From Bradyrhizobium sp. 1 (GTDB lineage: Bacteria; Pseudomonadota; Alphaproteobacteria; Rhizobiales; Xanthobacteraceae), in the NCBI RefSeq assembly GCF_023073315.1, contig NZ_JADPJH010000010.1:186001-250000 (forward strand): a stretch of DNA of 64,000 nucleotides, in the 5' to 3' direction. Made by a program: the position numbers and the translations under genes. Of the stretch, positions 44,274-54,354 are shown piece after piece. Each line of letters starts with the position of its first letter. Position 1 is the stretch's first letter. The notes under the pieces are model-generated. The model ran no database searches. It saw only the letters and a list, made by a program, of their open reading frames with translations, and was not told the DNA's origin.

Positions 44274-44666
44274 ATGGCCGCCGAACACAGCGTCGGCTTC
44301 GAGCCGGCCGATCGGCTCGCGGAAGATCGTGAGAGCGTGCGCCGCCGCTTCTGGCGCAAGCTGAAGCGTGTCGCCGCGCAACTGCCGTTCGCCGAGGATT
44401 TGGTCGCCGCCTATTATTGTGCGTTCGACCGGCAGACGCCGCGGCATGTCCAGGCGTCGCTGTTGGGAGCGATCGCCTATTTCATCCTGCCGTTCGACTT
44501 CATCCCCGACGTGATGCCGGTCCTCGGCTTCACCGATGATGCCGCCGTGCTCGCCACCGCCATCCGCATGGTCGCTGGCCATATCACGAATGAGCACCGT
44601 GATGCTGCCCGCGCTATGCTGAAACGCGGGGTGGATGATGTTGAGGTGGACGTAGAAGCCGCGTAG
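44274..44666 (+). CDS. DUF1232 (YkvA) family protein
   Basis: The 130-residue product carries a DUF1232 domain (about 45-115): AYYCAFDRQTPRHVQA, then AIAYFILPFDFIPDVMPVLG with the conserved Pro-Asp-x-x-Pro-Asp pattern, and FTDDAAVLATA. The hydrophobic centre may be a single membrane-associated helix. YkvA-like proteins have no known function. The ATG at 44274 is preferred to a TTG at 44265. It lies on the same strand as phhB and may be expressed with it. A dispersed palindrome of another type follows its stop. Confidence 0.85.
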   Translation: MAAEHSVGFEPADRLAEDRESVRRRFWRKLKRVAAQLPFAEDLVAAYYCAFDRQTPRHVQASLLGAIAYFILPFDFIPDVMPVLGFTDDAAVLATAIRMVAGHITNEHRDAARAMLKRGVDDVEVDVEAA

Positions 44667-44689
44667 CTGCGTTCACCACGCATTCCGTT

Positions 44690-44788
44690 GTCATTCCCCG
44701 CGAAGGGGTGAATCCAGTATTCCAGAGCCTTCGCGATTCACAAATACTGCCACGCAGTACTGGATCGCCCGCCTTCGCGGACGATGAC
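44690..44788. repeat. Dispersed palindrome, family D copy 1
   Basis: It is bounded by GTCATTCCCCGCGAAGGGG and CCTTCGCGGACGATGAC, with inner CCAGTATTCC / CAGTACTGG pairing. It lies between a plus-strand DUF1232 gene and the minus-strand TAXI gene. A related element is at 47113-47217. Confidence 0.8.
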
Positions 44789-44802
44789 AGTGAGAATATC
44801 CG

Positions 44803-45969
44803 CTACCTCTTCTCCGGCCCCGCTGGCGCCCGCGCCTTCTCCGCATCCCACGCCTGGAATTGCTTGAACAGCGTCTCCTTGTCCGTGTCCGACACGTTTG
44901 CAGCCGCGGGAGTCTGCTTCAGGAACGCCTCGAAGCGCTGGCGGGCCACCGGCTCGACGCCGTGCTTGTCGAGCCATTGCTGCGCCACCGGCAATCTGCT
45001 CCAGCCGGACAGCGGTGCCGCGAGCGAGACCTCCTTCCACTTGGGATGGAACGGCGGGCTCTGCAGCGCGGGGAATTTCGTGAAGAACGCGTCCACGAAC
45101 AGCGCGAGCTTGCGGTAGCGCTCGGTATTGGGCGCCCAATTATAGGCCGCGAGCACCGCGGGCACCGCGATCGTGTCCACGCTCTCGCCCTCCTTGATCA
45201 GGTTCGGATAGTCCTTTGCCGTCAGTGTCGCCGGCAGATAGTCGCTCTGGAGCGGCTTTGCATAGTCGACCTTCGCAAGATGGAAGCGGCCGTCATTGCC
45301 GAAGGTCGAGACCGATTTGTACGGCTTGCCGCCGACCACGATGACCGCGTCGATCTCGCCGGCCTTCAGCTTCTCCATCGCGATGCGCTGCTCGACATAG
45401 ACGAATTTCGCCTTGATCCCGAGCCGTTCGAACACGGTGAGGGCGGTGACGAAAGTGCCGCCGTTCGGCAAATCCACGCTGACAATCTTGCCTTCGAGGT
45501 CTTTCAGTGTCGCGATCGATTTCGGCGCGATCACCTGCATCTCCTCGTTGTAGAGTTTTGTCACATAGGTGAACTGCCGCTTGATGTCCTTGGCAAAGCC
45601 CTTGCGCTCGAGATAGTCGAGCGTGTCGGCGCGCACGACACCGAGATCGACGCCTTGCAGGAACAGGATGTCGGCAACGCTCTGCACCGAGCCGCGGCCG
45701 ACGATCGGCAGCACGCGGATCTTGTTGCCGTCGTCGAGCACCGAGGCGAGGTCGGCGCCGAACTGCACATAGGTGCCGCCGATCGTGCCGGTGATCAGCG
45801 TGACGGTGTTGGCGTTGAGCGCCTGCTTGGTCGTGGTCGAGCCGAACTGGAAGATGGCCTTCAAGCTGTCCGACACCTTGGCCGGATCGTATTCGGTCTG
45901 CTCGGCGCGCGCCGTGAAGGCACAGATCGTCATGATGGCGGCAAGCGCCATGCTCAAAGCGTTACGCAT
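44803..45969 (-). CDS. Secreted TAXI-type solute-binding protein
   Basis: The 388-residue protein has a Sec signal peptide (RNALSMALAAIMTICAFTARA, about 2-22) and a full TAXI domain. It shows VTLITGTIGGTYVQFGADLA near the N-terminus, LDLG-like segments such as GVDLGVVRADTLDYL, and VSVDLPNGGTFVTAL, as in TRAP-TAXI binding proteins. The TRAP permease that such proteins normally feed is absent here. It should be periplasmic. It is the second gene of an apparent operon, starting 18 bases after the upstream Sel1-like gene (45988-46824). AGGGGA precedes the ATG at 45969. The C-terminal part (WDAEKARAPAGPEKR) is charged and probably loose. Confidence 0.9.
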   Translation of the reverse strand: MRNALSMALAAIMTICAFTARAEQTEYDPAKVSDSLKAIFQFGSTTTKQALNANTVTLITGTIGGTYVQFGADLASVLDDGNKIRVLPIVGRGSVQSVADILFLQGVDLGVVRADTLDYLERKGFAKDIKRQFTYVTKLYNEEMQVIAPKSIATLKDLEGKIVSVDLPNGGTFVTALTVFERLGIKAKFVYVEQRIAMEKLKAGEIDAVIVVGGKPYKSVSTFGNDGRFHLAKVDYAKPLQSDYLPATLTAKDYPNLIKEGESVDTIAVPAVLAAYNWAPNTERYRKLALFVDAFFTKFPALQSPPFHPKWKEVSLAAPLSGWSRLPVAQQWLDKHGVEPVARQRFEAFLKQTPAAANVSDTDKETLFKQFQAWDAEKARAPAGPEKR

Positions 45970-45987
45970 GATGTCCCCTGAAGAGTT

Positions 45988-46824
45988 CTAGTTCTGAAAC
46001 CGGCCGAGCCGCTGTCGCGCCTCCGCCGATCCAAGTGATGCAGCCCGCTGGTACCAGTCACGCGCGACTGATGCGTCGGCGATGATGCTCCGCGAGTCGC
46101 TGGTACCCAGCACCGCGGGATCATAAGTCTGCGCCAGCAGGAGCGCGGCCGTTGCATCTTTCGCATTGGCCGCGCGCTCGAGCAGCAGTCGCGCTGAGGC
46201 AATGTCGCCGACGCCGATCAGGCTCCTCGCGCGCGTCATCAGCCCTGCCAGCGTGTCGGCATCGAGCGTCCTGACAGGCTCCGGCGGTGCGGGCTGTGCC
46301 GCGATGGGCACCGGCATCTGCGCCTGCAATGCGATCTGATGGGCGGCCGCGATGGTGTCACGGCTCGGCGGTGCTGGGAGATCCAGCCTGTCGGCGCTCG
46401 CCAGCCTCGTGTTGCTCACCCGGGCCGGGTCCTTGAGCGGAGCTTGCCGCATGACCGGAGGATTGGCCGGAGCGATGGCCTGATCGGGAGCTGTGCCCAT
46501 CAGGCTGACGGCATTGGCCGCGACGAGATTGCGCAGGTCGGACTGAAATAGCGCGGCCAGGATCGCGGCGGCGGATAGCGCGAGCGCAGCAGCCAGAAGG
46601 CGCGCCGCGGTCCCGGTTCTGGAACGCAAGGTCAGCGGCGCATATTCCCGCGGGTCCGGGGCCCCGAGCGGGTCGGACAGGAACAGCGGCATTGGATCGT
46701 CCTGCGGAAAATCGGCGCGGCTGGCGCGTGCACGGATGTAGGACGCGGTGGACGATTGTGATGCAGATCGATCGGACTCGAACGCCCTCGACTCCCTGGA
46801 CGGACGGTATGCCGTCGTCTCCAT
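45988..46824 (-). CDS. Single-pass membrane protein with Sel1-like repeats
   Basis: The 278-residue protein has a polar N-terminus of about 75 residues, one membrane helix (about 75-95, AARLLAAALALSAAAILAAL) and a periplasmic part ending in Sel1/TPR-like helices (about 195-275). The last repeat, DWYQRAASLGSAEARQRLG, is a good Sel1 unit, and ERAANAKDATAALLLAQTYD is a looser one. Sel1 repeats usually mediate protein binding. ATG 46824 with GGGGAG upstream is the start. It precedes the TAXI gene by 18 bases and is probably its operon partner, which would place two periplasmic components together. Function unknown. Confidence 0.78.
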   Translation of the reverse strand: METTAYRPSRESRAFESDRSASQSSTASYIRARASRADFPQDDPMPLFLSDPLGAPDPREYAPLTLRSRTGTAARLLAAALALSAAAILAALFQSDLRNLVAANAVSLMGTAPDQAIAPANPPVMRQAPLKDPARVSNTRLASADRLDLPAPPSRDTIAAAHQIALQAQMPVPIAAQPAPPEPVRTLDADTLAGLMTRARSLIGVGDIASARLLLERAANAKDATAALLLAQTYDPAVLGTSDSRSIIADASVARDWYQRAASLGSAEARQRLGRFQN

Positions 46825-47266
46825 GGTGATGCTCCCCATTTACTGACGCAACGCAGGGACAGTCCCGGTTCAGTCTTCTTCTTGTTGTCCAGAAGCGCCC
46901 CGCAAACTGGAACCGGTAAATCGCCGTCCGATTCAGCCCAAAAAGCGACGGCGGTTTGCGCGAATCGGGAGATATTTGGGTTTGATTACGGCGAGGCGGC
47001 GGAATGCACCGCAATTTTGGCCGCAATGGTTGAGGGGGATTTTACCAAGCGACGGAGCACGTAACTCGTGCGGGAACAGCGAGTTGGCTATGCTGCCTGT
47101 CCCATATTCGGTGTCATGCTCCGACTTGATCGGAGCATCCAGTACGCCGCGGCTTCTCGGCTAAGTCTCTGCTGTCTCTGGAATACTGGGTCGTCCGGTC
47201 GAGCCGGACGACGACAGCTTTATGTGTGGCGGGCGTGTGTACAGGGTCGCGCCGCCGCCGCCATCC
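46825..47266. other. Intergenic region with a dispersed repeat
   Basis: No gene is convincing. It holds the promoter side of the Sel1-like gene and, at 47113-47217, a dispersed palindrome (family D). The remaining sequence (about 46880-47100) shows nothing that I can identify. Confidence 0.6.
47113..47217. repeat. Dispersed palindrome, family D copy 2
   Basis: It begins GTCATGCTCCGACTTGATCG, has TCCAGTAC and GGAATACTGG as an inner pair, and ends with GTCCGGTCGAGCCGGACGAC. Family membership with 44690-44788 rests on the shared order GTCATnC, CCAGTA, TACTGG, CGnCGAC rather than on close identity. Confidence 0.7.
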
Positions 47267-48241
47267 TCACGGATGCAAGATCACCTTGCCCATGGCCTGG
47301 CGCCCCGCGAGCACCTTCAGCGCATCCGCGGTTTGCGCCAGCGGGAAGGTGCGGTCGACATGCGATGAAATTTTTCCTTCCGCGGTCCACTTCACGAGCT
47401 TCTCGAGGTTCGCGCGGTTCTTCTCCGGATTGAGCCGGGTCCAGGCGCCCCAGAACACGCCGCGGATGTCGCAGCCCTTCAGCAGCGCGAGGTTCAGCGG
47501 CATCTTCGGAATATCGCCGGCGGCAAAGCCGATCACGAGGAAGCGGCCTTCCCAGGCGATCGAGCGCAGCGCCGCTTCCGCATACGCGCCACCCACCGGA
47601 TCGAAGATGATGTCGACGCCCTTGCCGCCGGTGAGTTTTCGCAAGCCTTCCTTCAAATCTTCCTTGCCGTAGTTGAGCGTCAGCTCGGCACCGTGTGCTT
47701 TGGCGAATTCCAGCTTCTCGTCCGACGAGGCGCAGGCGATCACCTTCAGGCCCATCAGCTTGCCGAGCTCGCAGGCGGCGAGGCCGGTGCCGCCGGCAGC
47801 GCCCAGCACCGCGAGCGTCTCGCCCGGCTTCGGGCTGGCGCGATCTTCCAGCGCATGCAGCGCGGTGCCGTAGATGATGATGATGCCGGCCGCGCGGTCG
47901 TAGTCGAGATTGTCGGGAATCTTCACGATCGATGCCGCCGGCAGCGCGATCTTCTCGCGCGCGCCATTGTGGCCGCAGGACGCGACGACGCGATCGCCGA
48001 CCTTCACATCAGTGACGCCGGGCCCGATGCTCTCGATCACGCCCGCAACTTCGGCGGCCGGCGAGAACGGGAACGGCGGCTTGATCTGGTACTTGCCCTG
48101 GATCATCAGGAGATCGAAGAAATTCAGCGCCGCCGCCTTGATCGCGATCACGGCTTCGCCGGGACCGGCCACCGGATCCGGCACGTCGGCGAGCACGAGA
48201 TCGTCGGGCTGGCAATATTGCGAGCAGAGGATGGCTTTCAT
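47267..48241 (-). CDS. NADPH:quinone oxidoreductase, zinc-independent MDR family
   Basis: The 324-residue protein is a medium-chain dehydrogenase/reductase of the quinone oxidoreductase type. It begins with MKAILCSQYCQPDDLVLADV and shows AALNFFDLLMIQGKY, VGDRVVASCGHNGA and the NADPH-binding LGAAGGTGLAACELGKLMG. The zinc ligands of alcohol dehydrogenases are absent. Such enzymes reduce quinones or enones with NADPH. The start is ATG 48241, which has AGGTG upstream. It is a stand-alone gene convergent with nothing close; a family A palindrome lies upstream in the divergent region before the SDR gene. Confidence 0.93.
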   Translation of the reverse strand: MKAILCSQYCQPDDLVLADVPDPVAGPGEAVIAIKAAALNFFDLLMIQGKYQIKPPFPFSPAAEVAGVIESIGPGVTDVKVGDRVVASCGHNGAREKIALPAASIVKIPDNLDYDRAAGIIIIYGTALHALEDRASPKPGETLAVLGAAGGTGLAACELGKLMGLKVIACASSDEKLEFAKAHGAELTLNYGKEDLKEGLRKLTGGKGVDIIFDPVGGAYAEAALRSIAWEGRFLVIGFAAGDIPKMPLNLALLKGCDIRGVFWGAWTRLNPEKNRANLEKLVKWTAEGKISSHVDRTFPLAQTADALKVLAGRQAMGKVILHP

Positions 48242-48354
48242 GGCAGCACCTGAAGCGTTTCGGGGTGGAATTATAGTTGGCTCGTTTCTGCCGGATTTAG
48301 GCACGGGCGACAATCCGGATTCTTTGTCTCGATCAGCGTGAAGGCCTATCCTCG

Positions 48355-48435
48355 CGTCATGGCGAGCGCAGCGAAGCAATCCAGACTATTTCCGCGGCAC
48401 GGACTCTGGATTGCTTCGCTGCGCTCGCAATGACG
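48355..48435. repeat. Dispersed palindrome, family A copy 3
   Basis: It runs from CGTCATGGCGAGCGCAGCG to CGCTGCGCTCGCAATGACG. It lies in the divergent region between the quinone oxidoreductase and SDR genes, unlike the copies between convergent genes. Confidence 0.9.
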
Positions 48436-48461
48436 AAAGAAGAAAAGGGAGGATTCAAACG

Positions 48462-49301
48462 ATGTTTGAAACGGGTCTGCTCAAGGATAAGCGCATCCTC
48501 GTCACCGGCGGTCGCTCGGGCCTCGGCGCAGCGATGGGACGCCGCTTCCTCGCGCTCGGCGCCGAGCTCGTGATCTGCGGTCGCAAGCTCGATCGACTGG
48601 ACGCAACCGCGAGCGAGATGCGCTCGGAGACCGCTGGCAAGGTCTCAACCTTCGCCTGCGACATTCGCGACGGTGCCGCCGTCGAGAGCATGATGGACAC
48701 GATCTGGCGCGAAGCGCCGCTCGACATTCTCGTCAACAATGCTGCTGCGACCTTCATCGCGCAAAGCGAGCATCTGTCGTTCCGCGCCGCGGACGCGATC
48801 CTGGCGCCGACGCTGCATGGTGCGATGTATTGCACACTCGCCGCCGGCAAGCGCTGGGTCGACGGCAAGCATGGCGGCGTCGTGCTCTCGATCCTCTCGA
48901 CCTCGACCATCACCGGCCGCGCCTTCACCGTACCGTCGGCGATGGCGAAATCGGCGGTGCTGGCGATGACCAAGAGTCTTGCGGTCGAGTGGGGGCCGAA
49001 GGGCATCCGCACCGTCGCGATCGCGCCGGGACCATTCCCAACCGCGGGCGCATCAGGGCAGCTCCGCCCCGAGGGCCGCGACGAAGGATGGACCGCGCGC
49101 AACCCGATGGGGCGCACCGGAGAGCACAGCGAGCTTGCCGACCTCGCCAGCTTCCTCGTCTCGGACCGCGCCGGCTACATCAATGGCGAGATGGTGGTGA
49201 TCGACGGTGGCGCGCATCTACGCAGTTCCGGCGCCGAAGATTTATTGCGCTGGACCGATGCACAATGGTCCGAGCAACGCGCTGCGCGATCCAAAGGCTA
49301 A
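48462..49301 (+). CDS. SDR of the 2,4-dienoyl-CoA reductase-like type
   Basis: The 279-residue protein is a short-chain dehydrogenase with the cofactor motif TGGRSGLGAAMG, the Asp after the fourth strand (ACDIRDGAA) and VNNAAATF. The usual YxxxK is replaced by SAMAKSA, as in the DECR-type branch (2,4-dienoyl-CoA reductases), in which a Ser/Lys arrangement does the same job. The C-terminal PFPTAGASGQLRP is also typical of that branch. It may therefore take part in unsaturated fatty-acid degradation. ATG 48462 follows GGGAGGA. It is divergent from the quinone oxidoreductase, with a palindrome between. Confidence 0.85.
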   Translation: MFETGLLKDKRILVTGGRSGLGAAMGRRFLALGAELVICGRKLDRLDATASEMRSETAGKVSTFACDIRDGAAVESMMDTIWREAPLDILVNNAAATFIAQSEHLSFRAADAILAPTLHGAMYCTLAAGKRWVDGKHGGVVLSILSTSTITGRAFTVPSAMAKSAVLAMTKSLAVEWGPKGIRTVAIAPGPFPTAGASGQLRPEGRDEGWTARNPMGRTGEHSELADLASFLVSDRAGYINGEMVVIDGGAHLRSSGAEDLLRWTDAQWSEQRAARSKG

Positions 49302-49406
49302 CCCGCTAACTGCCTTCCCAAATTGGACTTTTCCGGCTATCCCTGCTCGGGGACAAAACGCGGCCGGGCCATCTTCCAGTCACAATATTGAGGGAACCAC
49401 TCCAGC

Positions 49407-50042
49407 ATGTGGCGGGCGCTCTTTTTGGCTTTGATGATTGGCGTGACGGCGTGGGGAATCAGCGATTCCGCGCGGGCACAGACGGCGCAACCGGCGCCGA
49501 AGGCAGTGGCAAAACCAGCCGCTCCGGCCGCGAAAACAGCAGCCAAGCCTGAGAGCAAACCTGCCGCCCTTCCCGCAGCGGTTGCGGGTGGCGCGGAGCC
49601 GACCTTGATCGGACAATTCGGCACCTGGGGCGCCTATTCGGCCACCCCCAACGGCAAGAAAGTCTGCTTCGCGCTGGCAAAACCCTCGTCGTCGAAAACC
49701 AACCCGCCGAACAGGCCGCGCGATCCCGCCTATGCCTTCGTCTCGACCCGGCCGGCGGAGAAGGTGAGCAACGAAGTTTCGGTCATGATCGGCTATGCGC
49801 TGAAGCCGGGCTCGGAATCCTCGGTCGAGGTCGGCGGCGCCGCTTTTGCGATGTATACGCAGGGCGACGGCCTCTGGATCAAGAACGCGGCCGAAGAGGA
49901 GCGGATGGTCGAGGCCATGCGCAAATCAGCCGATCTCGTGGTCAAGGGCGTTTCGGCCAAGGGCACGGAGACGACCGATACCTTCTCGCTGAAGGGCCTC
50001 GCCCAGGCGCTGGACCGGATATCGCAGGACTGCAGGCGTTAA
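49407..50042 (+). CDS. IalB (invasion-associated locus B) family protein
   Basis: The 211-residue protein has a Sec signal peptide (MWRALFLALMIGVTAWGIS, cleavage after about residue 24, ARA). An Ala/Lys/Pro-rich spacer follows (about 25-62), then the IalB domain (about 65-210). The start of that domain, IGQFGTWGAYSATPNGKKVC, is typical, and cysteines at about 91 and 208 (QDC) probably form the disulfide seen in the family. IalB in Bartonella is linked to erythrocyte invasion, but in soil bacteria its role is unknown. It is probably periplasmic. The gene stands alone before rlmN. Confidence 0.9.
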   Translation: MWRALFLALMIGVTAWGISDSARAQTAQPAPKAVAKPAAPAAKTAAKPESKPAALPAAVAGGAEPTLIGQFGTWGAYSATPNGKKVCFALAKPSSSKTNPPNRPRDPAYAFVSTRPAEKVSNEVSVMIGYALKPGSESSVEVGGAAFAMYTQGDGLWIKNAAEEERMVEAMRKSADLVVKGVSAKGTETTDTFSLKGLAQALDRISQDCRR

Positions 50043-50111
50043 GGCTGCAAGCGATAAGGTCGCAATCGGCCGTTCCGGTTGCTATATAGGGCCGGTTCCA
50101 GATTTTTCGCC

Positions 50112-50144
50112 GTCATAGATGCCCGGGTCAAGCCCGGGCATGAC
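50112..50144. repeat. GC hairpin with TCAAG loop
   Basis: The arms GTCAT-N3-TGCCCGGG and CCCGGGCA-TGAC flank the loop TCAAG. It lies 70 bases after ialB and 30 bases before the rlmN start, so it may end the ialB transcript. It belongs with the ACAAG-type hairpins of the window. Confidence 0.7.
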
Positions 50145-50174
50145 GAGTTTAGACAGCAGATCCTAGGCCTACAG

Positions 50175-51377
50175 ATGCAACCGACGACCGAGCCGCACGA
50201 CGCAATCCTGGTGGAGAAGACTCCACTCGAAACCTATGTGCCGCCGGCAAAGCCGTCGCTGATCGGCCTGTCGCGTACCGAGCTTGCCGATCGCCTCGGC
50301 GAGATCGGCGTCGCACCGGCACAGCGCAAGATGCGTGTGCAGCAGCTGTGGCACTGGATGTATTTCCGCGGCGCCCAAAGCTTCGACGACATGACCTCGG
50401 TCTCGAAGGGCATTCGCGCCGAGCTCGCCCAGCACTTCACCGTCGACCGGCCCGAAGTCGTGGCCGAACAGATCTCCAACGACGGCACCCGCAAATGGCT
50501 GCTGCGCCTGCCGAGCGGCGACAATGTCGAGAAGGCGCATGAAGTCGAGTGCGTCTACATTCCGGAGACCGATCGCGGCACGCTCTGCGTCTCCTCGCAG
50601 GTCGGCTGCACCTTGAATTGCTCGTTCTGCCACACCGGCACGCAGCGCCTGGTGCGCAACCTTACCGCCGGCGAGATCGTCGGACAGGTGATGGTCGCGC
50701 GTGATCGTCTGAATGATTGGGCCGATCGCGAGGACGGCACGCGCCGCGTCACCAACATCGTGATGATGGGCATGGGCGAGCCGCTCTACAATTTCGACGC
50801 GGTGCGCGATGCGCTGCTGATCGTCGGCGACAATGAAGGCATCGGCATCTCCCGCCGCCGCATCACGCTGTCGACCTCCGGCGTGGTGCCGAACATCGTG
50901 CGCGCCGGTGACGAGATCGGCGTCATGCTCGCGATCTCGCTGCACGCCGTGCGCGACGAGCTGCGCAACGAGCTGGTGCCGCTCAACCGCAAATATCCGA
51001 TCAAGGAATTGCTCCAGGCCTGCCGCGACTATCCCGGCGCCTCGAATGCCCGCCGCATCACCTTCGAGTACGTGATGCTCAAGGGCGTCAACGATTCGCT
51101 CGACGATGCAAAACTGCTGGTGAAGATGCTCAAGGGCATTCACGCCAAGATCAATCTGATCCCGTTCAATCCGTGGCCCGGCACAACCTATGAATGCTCG
51201 GACTGGGACCAGATCGAAAAATTCTCCGAATACATCTTCAACGCCGGCTATTCCTCGCCGGTGCGCACCCCACGCGGCCGCGACATCCTCGCCGCCTGCG
51301 GCCAGCTCAAGTCGGAGACCGAGAAGCTCTCGGCCAGCGAACGCCAGGCGCTGCGCGCCATGGCGGTGACGGATTGA
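50175..51377 (+). CDS. rlmN: 23S rRNA / tRNA (adenine-C2)-methyltransferase RlmN
   Basis: RlmN is a radical-SAM enzyme that methylates C2 of A2503 in 23S rRNA and A37 in some tRNAs, which sharpens decoding. The 400-residue protein starts at ATG 50175. The [4Fe-4S] cysteines are at about 145, 149 and 152 (CTLNCSFC). The C-terminal cysteine in ILAACGQL is the mechanistic residue that makes the methyl intermediate. [22 protein letters not shown] and [11 protein letters not shown] are typical. Length is slightly more than the 370-390 usual, due to an N-terminal extension. It is followed by a palindrome and a small membrane protein gene. Confidence 0.97.
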   Translation: MQPTTEPHDAILVEKTPLETYVPPAKPSLIGLSRTELADRLGEIGVAPAQRKMRVQQLWHWMYFRGAQSFDDMTSVSKGIRAELAQHFTVDRPEVVAEQISNDGTRKWLLRLPSGDNVEKAHEVECVYIPETDRGTLCVSSQVGCTLNCSFCHTGTQRLVRNLTAGEIVGQVMVARDRLNDWADREDGTRRVTNIVMMGMGEPLYNFDAVRDALLIVGDNEGIGISRRRITLSTSGVVPNIVRAGDEIGVMLAISLHAVRDELRNELVPLNRKYPIKELLQACRDYPGASNARRITFEYVMLKGVNDSLDDAKLLVKMLKGIHAKINLIPFNPWPGTTYECSDWDQIEKFSEYIFNAGYSSPVRTPRGRDILAACGQLKSETEKLSASERQALRAMAVTD

Positions 51378-51406
51378 GTTGATGCGTGCCCGCGCTCTCG
51401 CATCTC

Positions 51407-51486
51407 CGTCATTGCGAGCGCAGCGAAGCAATCCGGAATCTTTCCGCGAGGACAGACTGGATTGCTTGGCTGCGTTCGCAATGACG
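51407..51486. repeat. Dispersed palindrome, family A copy 4
   Basis: It runs from CGTCATTGCGAGCGCAGCG to GCGTTCGCAATGACG between rlmN and the small membrane protein gene, both on the plus strand. It therefore occurs in a same-strand gap too. Confidence 0.9.
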
Positions 51487-51500
51487 GTGAAAGTAGCGTC

Positions 51501-51989
51501 ATGTCCCTGATCGGCCGCCTCATCGTCATTTTCATCGGCTTTCTCGCCGCCTGTTTCGTCGGCGGCATGATCGTCGTCGTCGCGCTGCTGTTTCCGGAGT
51601 TCGCCGATCTCGGCACGGGTCCCGTCGATCAAGGCGCGATCGATATCCTGCTCGGATTCGGCTTCATCTTCGTCTCGGGTTTTGCGCTGGTTCCGGCGGC
51701 GGTGATCGTCGCGGTCACCGAGGCGCTCTATATCCGCAGTGCGCTGGCTTATGCTGTCGGCGGCGGCCTCGTCGGGCTCGCCTGCTATCTGGGCCTCGTT
51801 CCCTTTCACTCCGACACGTTGCAGTTCGAGGGCATCGTGCGGCGGCATCTGGAGATCATGACCGGCGCGGGCATCGTCGCCGGCGTCGTGTACTGGCTGA
51901 TCGCCGGCCGCAACGCCGGCGCCTGGCGCAATCCGTCGCCTCCGCGCAAGCCGCCCCCGCCGCTGCCGTCGAATTCAAGACCGGATTGA
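51501..51989 (+). CDS. Polytopic membrane protein, family unknown
   Basis: I do not recognise this 162-residue protein. It has four hydrophobic segments (about 4-30, 47-72, 75-95 and 115-135), a short proline-rich cytoplasmic tail (SPPRKPPPPLPSNS) and no catalytic motif. The N-terminal RLIVIFIGFLAACFVGGMIV and the internal FGFIFVSGFALVPAAVIVAV helices are rich in small residues. The ATG at 51501 lies 15 bases after the palindrome, with no strong ribosome-binding site (AAAG). A second family A palindrome begins six bases after the stop, so the gene is bracketed by the two repeats. Confidence 0.75.
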   Translation: MSLIGRLIVIFIGFLAACFVGGMIVVVALLFPEFADLGTGPVDQGAIDILLGFGFIFVSGFALVPAAVIVAVTEALYIRSALAYAVGGGLVGLACYLGLVPFHSDTLQFEGIVRRHLEIMTGAGIVAGVVYWLIAGRNAGAWRNPSPPRKPPPPLPSNSRPD

Positions 51990-51994
51990 GGCGC

Positions 51995-52088
51995 CGTCAT
52001 TGCGAGGAGCGAAGCGACGAAGCAATCCAGGGATATTTCCGCAGTGACAGTCTGGATTGCTTCGTCGCAAGAGCTCCTCGCAATGACG
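51995..52088. repeat. Dispersed palindrome, family A copy 5
   Basis: It runs from CGTCATTGCGAGGAGCG to GAGCTCCTCGCAATGACG and is the copy with the longest outer pairing. It sits between the small membrane protein gene and the PAP2 gene. Confidence 0.9.
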
Positions 52089-52134
52089 GAATCCAGGGTT
52101 TTCATCCCCTCTCCACTCCGCTAAACCGCGCGCC

Positions 52135-52911
52135 ATGAACCGGACTGGACTCTTCATCGCCCTGGCGCTGTGGCTCGTGATCGGCGTCGTTTTCGGCCTC
52201 TATCCCGAGCTCGATCTCAAGCTCGCCGCGCTGTTCTTCGACCCAGAGACGAAGACGTTTCCGCTCAAGCTGAACGACTGGGCCGGCTTCGCGCGTGACG
52301 CTGCGATGTGGGTCTCCTGGGCCTTCGTGGTGCCGCCGCTGGTCGCACTCGTGGTCAAGATGGTCCGGCCCGACCGTCCCTTGATGGTGTCGGGGCGCGC
52401 GATCGTGTTCCTGCTGGTCACGATCATCATGTCGGCCGGCATTCTCACCAACCTTACCTTCAAGTCCTATTGGGGCCGACCGCGGCCGGTGGTGGTGACG
52501 CAGTTTGCCGGCGACCAGCAGTTCGTGCCGTGGTGGGATCCGCGCGGCGATTGCGCGCGCAACTGCTCGTTCTTCTCCGGCGAAGGCGCGACCGCATTCT
52601 GGACGCTGGCGCCCGCCGCGCTGGCACCGCCCGCATGGCGGCCGCTCGCCTATACCGGCGCCGTGGTCTTCGGCCTCGTGACGTCAGGGCTGCGCATGGC
52701 CTTCGGCGGGCACTTCTTCACCGACGTGTCGGTCGCCGGCCTCGTCACCTTCGTCGTGATCTGGTTCGCCTACGCACTGATTTACCGCTGGCCGCGGACC
52801 CGGTTCTCGGACGCGGCGGTCGATGCCGCCCTGACCCGGCTGAACATGCCCGCCTACCGGCTCCGCCAGCGTCTGTTCGGCCGCAAGACGGGGGCCGAGC
52901 CCTCGGTTTGA
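52135..52911 (+). CDS. PAP2-family membrane phosphatase
   Basis: The 258-residue protein has about six membrane helices and the motifs of the lipid phosphatase superfamily. Motif 1 is KSYWGRPRP, motif 2 is CSFFSGEGA where the more common form is PSGH, and motif 3 is the stretch GGHFFTDV with the nucleophilic-site histidine. Members remove phosphate from lipids such as undecaprenyl diphosphate, phosphatidate or lipid A. The SGE form is seen in several alphaproteobacterial relatives, as I recall, so activity is likely. The active site should face the periplasm. It is followed by argG on the same strand, about 90 bases later, but co-transcription is uncertain. Confidence 0.9.
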   Translation: MNRTGLFIALALWLVIGVVFGLYPELDLKLAALFFDPETKTFPLKLNDWAGFARDAAMWVSWAFVVPPLVALVVKMVRPDRPLMVSGRAIVFLLVTIIMSAGILTNLTFKSYWGRPRPVVVTQFAGDQQFVPWWDPRGDCARNCSFFSGEGATAFWTLAPAALAPPAWRPLAYTGAVVFGLVTSGLRMAFGGHFFTDVSVAGLVTFVVIWFAYALIYRWPRTRFSDAAVDAALTRLNMPAYRLRQRLFGRKTGAEPSV

Positions 52912-52986
52912 GCGATTAAATGGGTGCCGAGGCGTGCGAAATTTGATATTCGCGCGGTCAAGTTCGCCCTCGCATCAGCCCCTTGA

Positions 52987-54342
<1,356 letters not shown>

Positions 54343-54354
54343 CGCATCTGCGCG

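Noticed and set aside
50169..51848. 559-codon minus-strand frame opposite rlmN
   Set aside because: It covers rlmN, the repeat and the next gene; composition is that of a shadow frame and it contains translated palindrome sequence.
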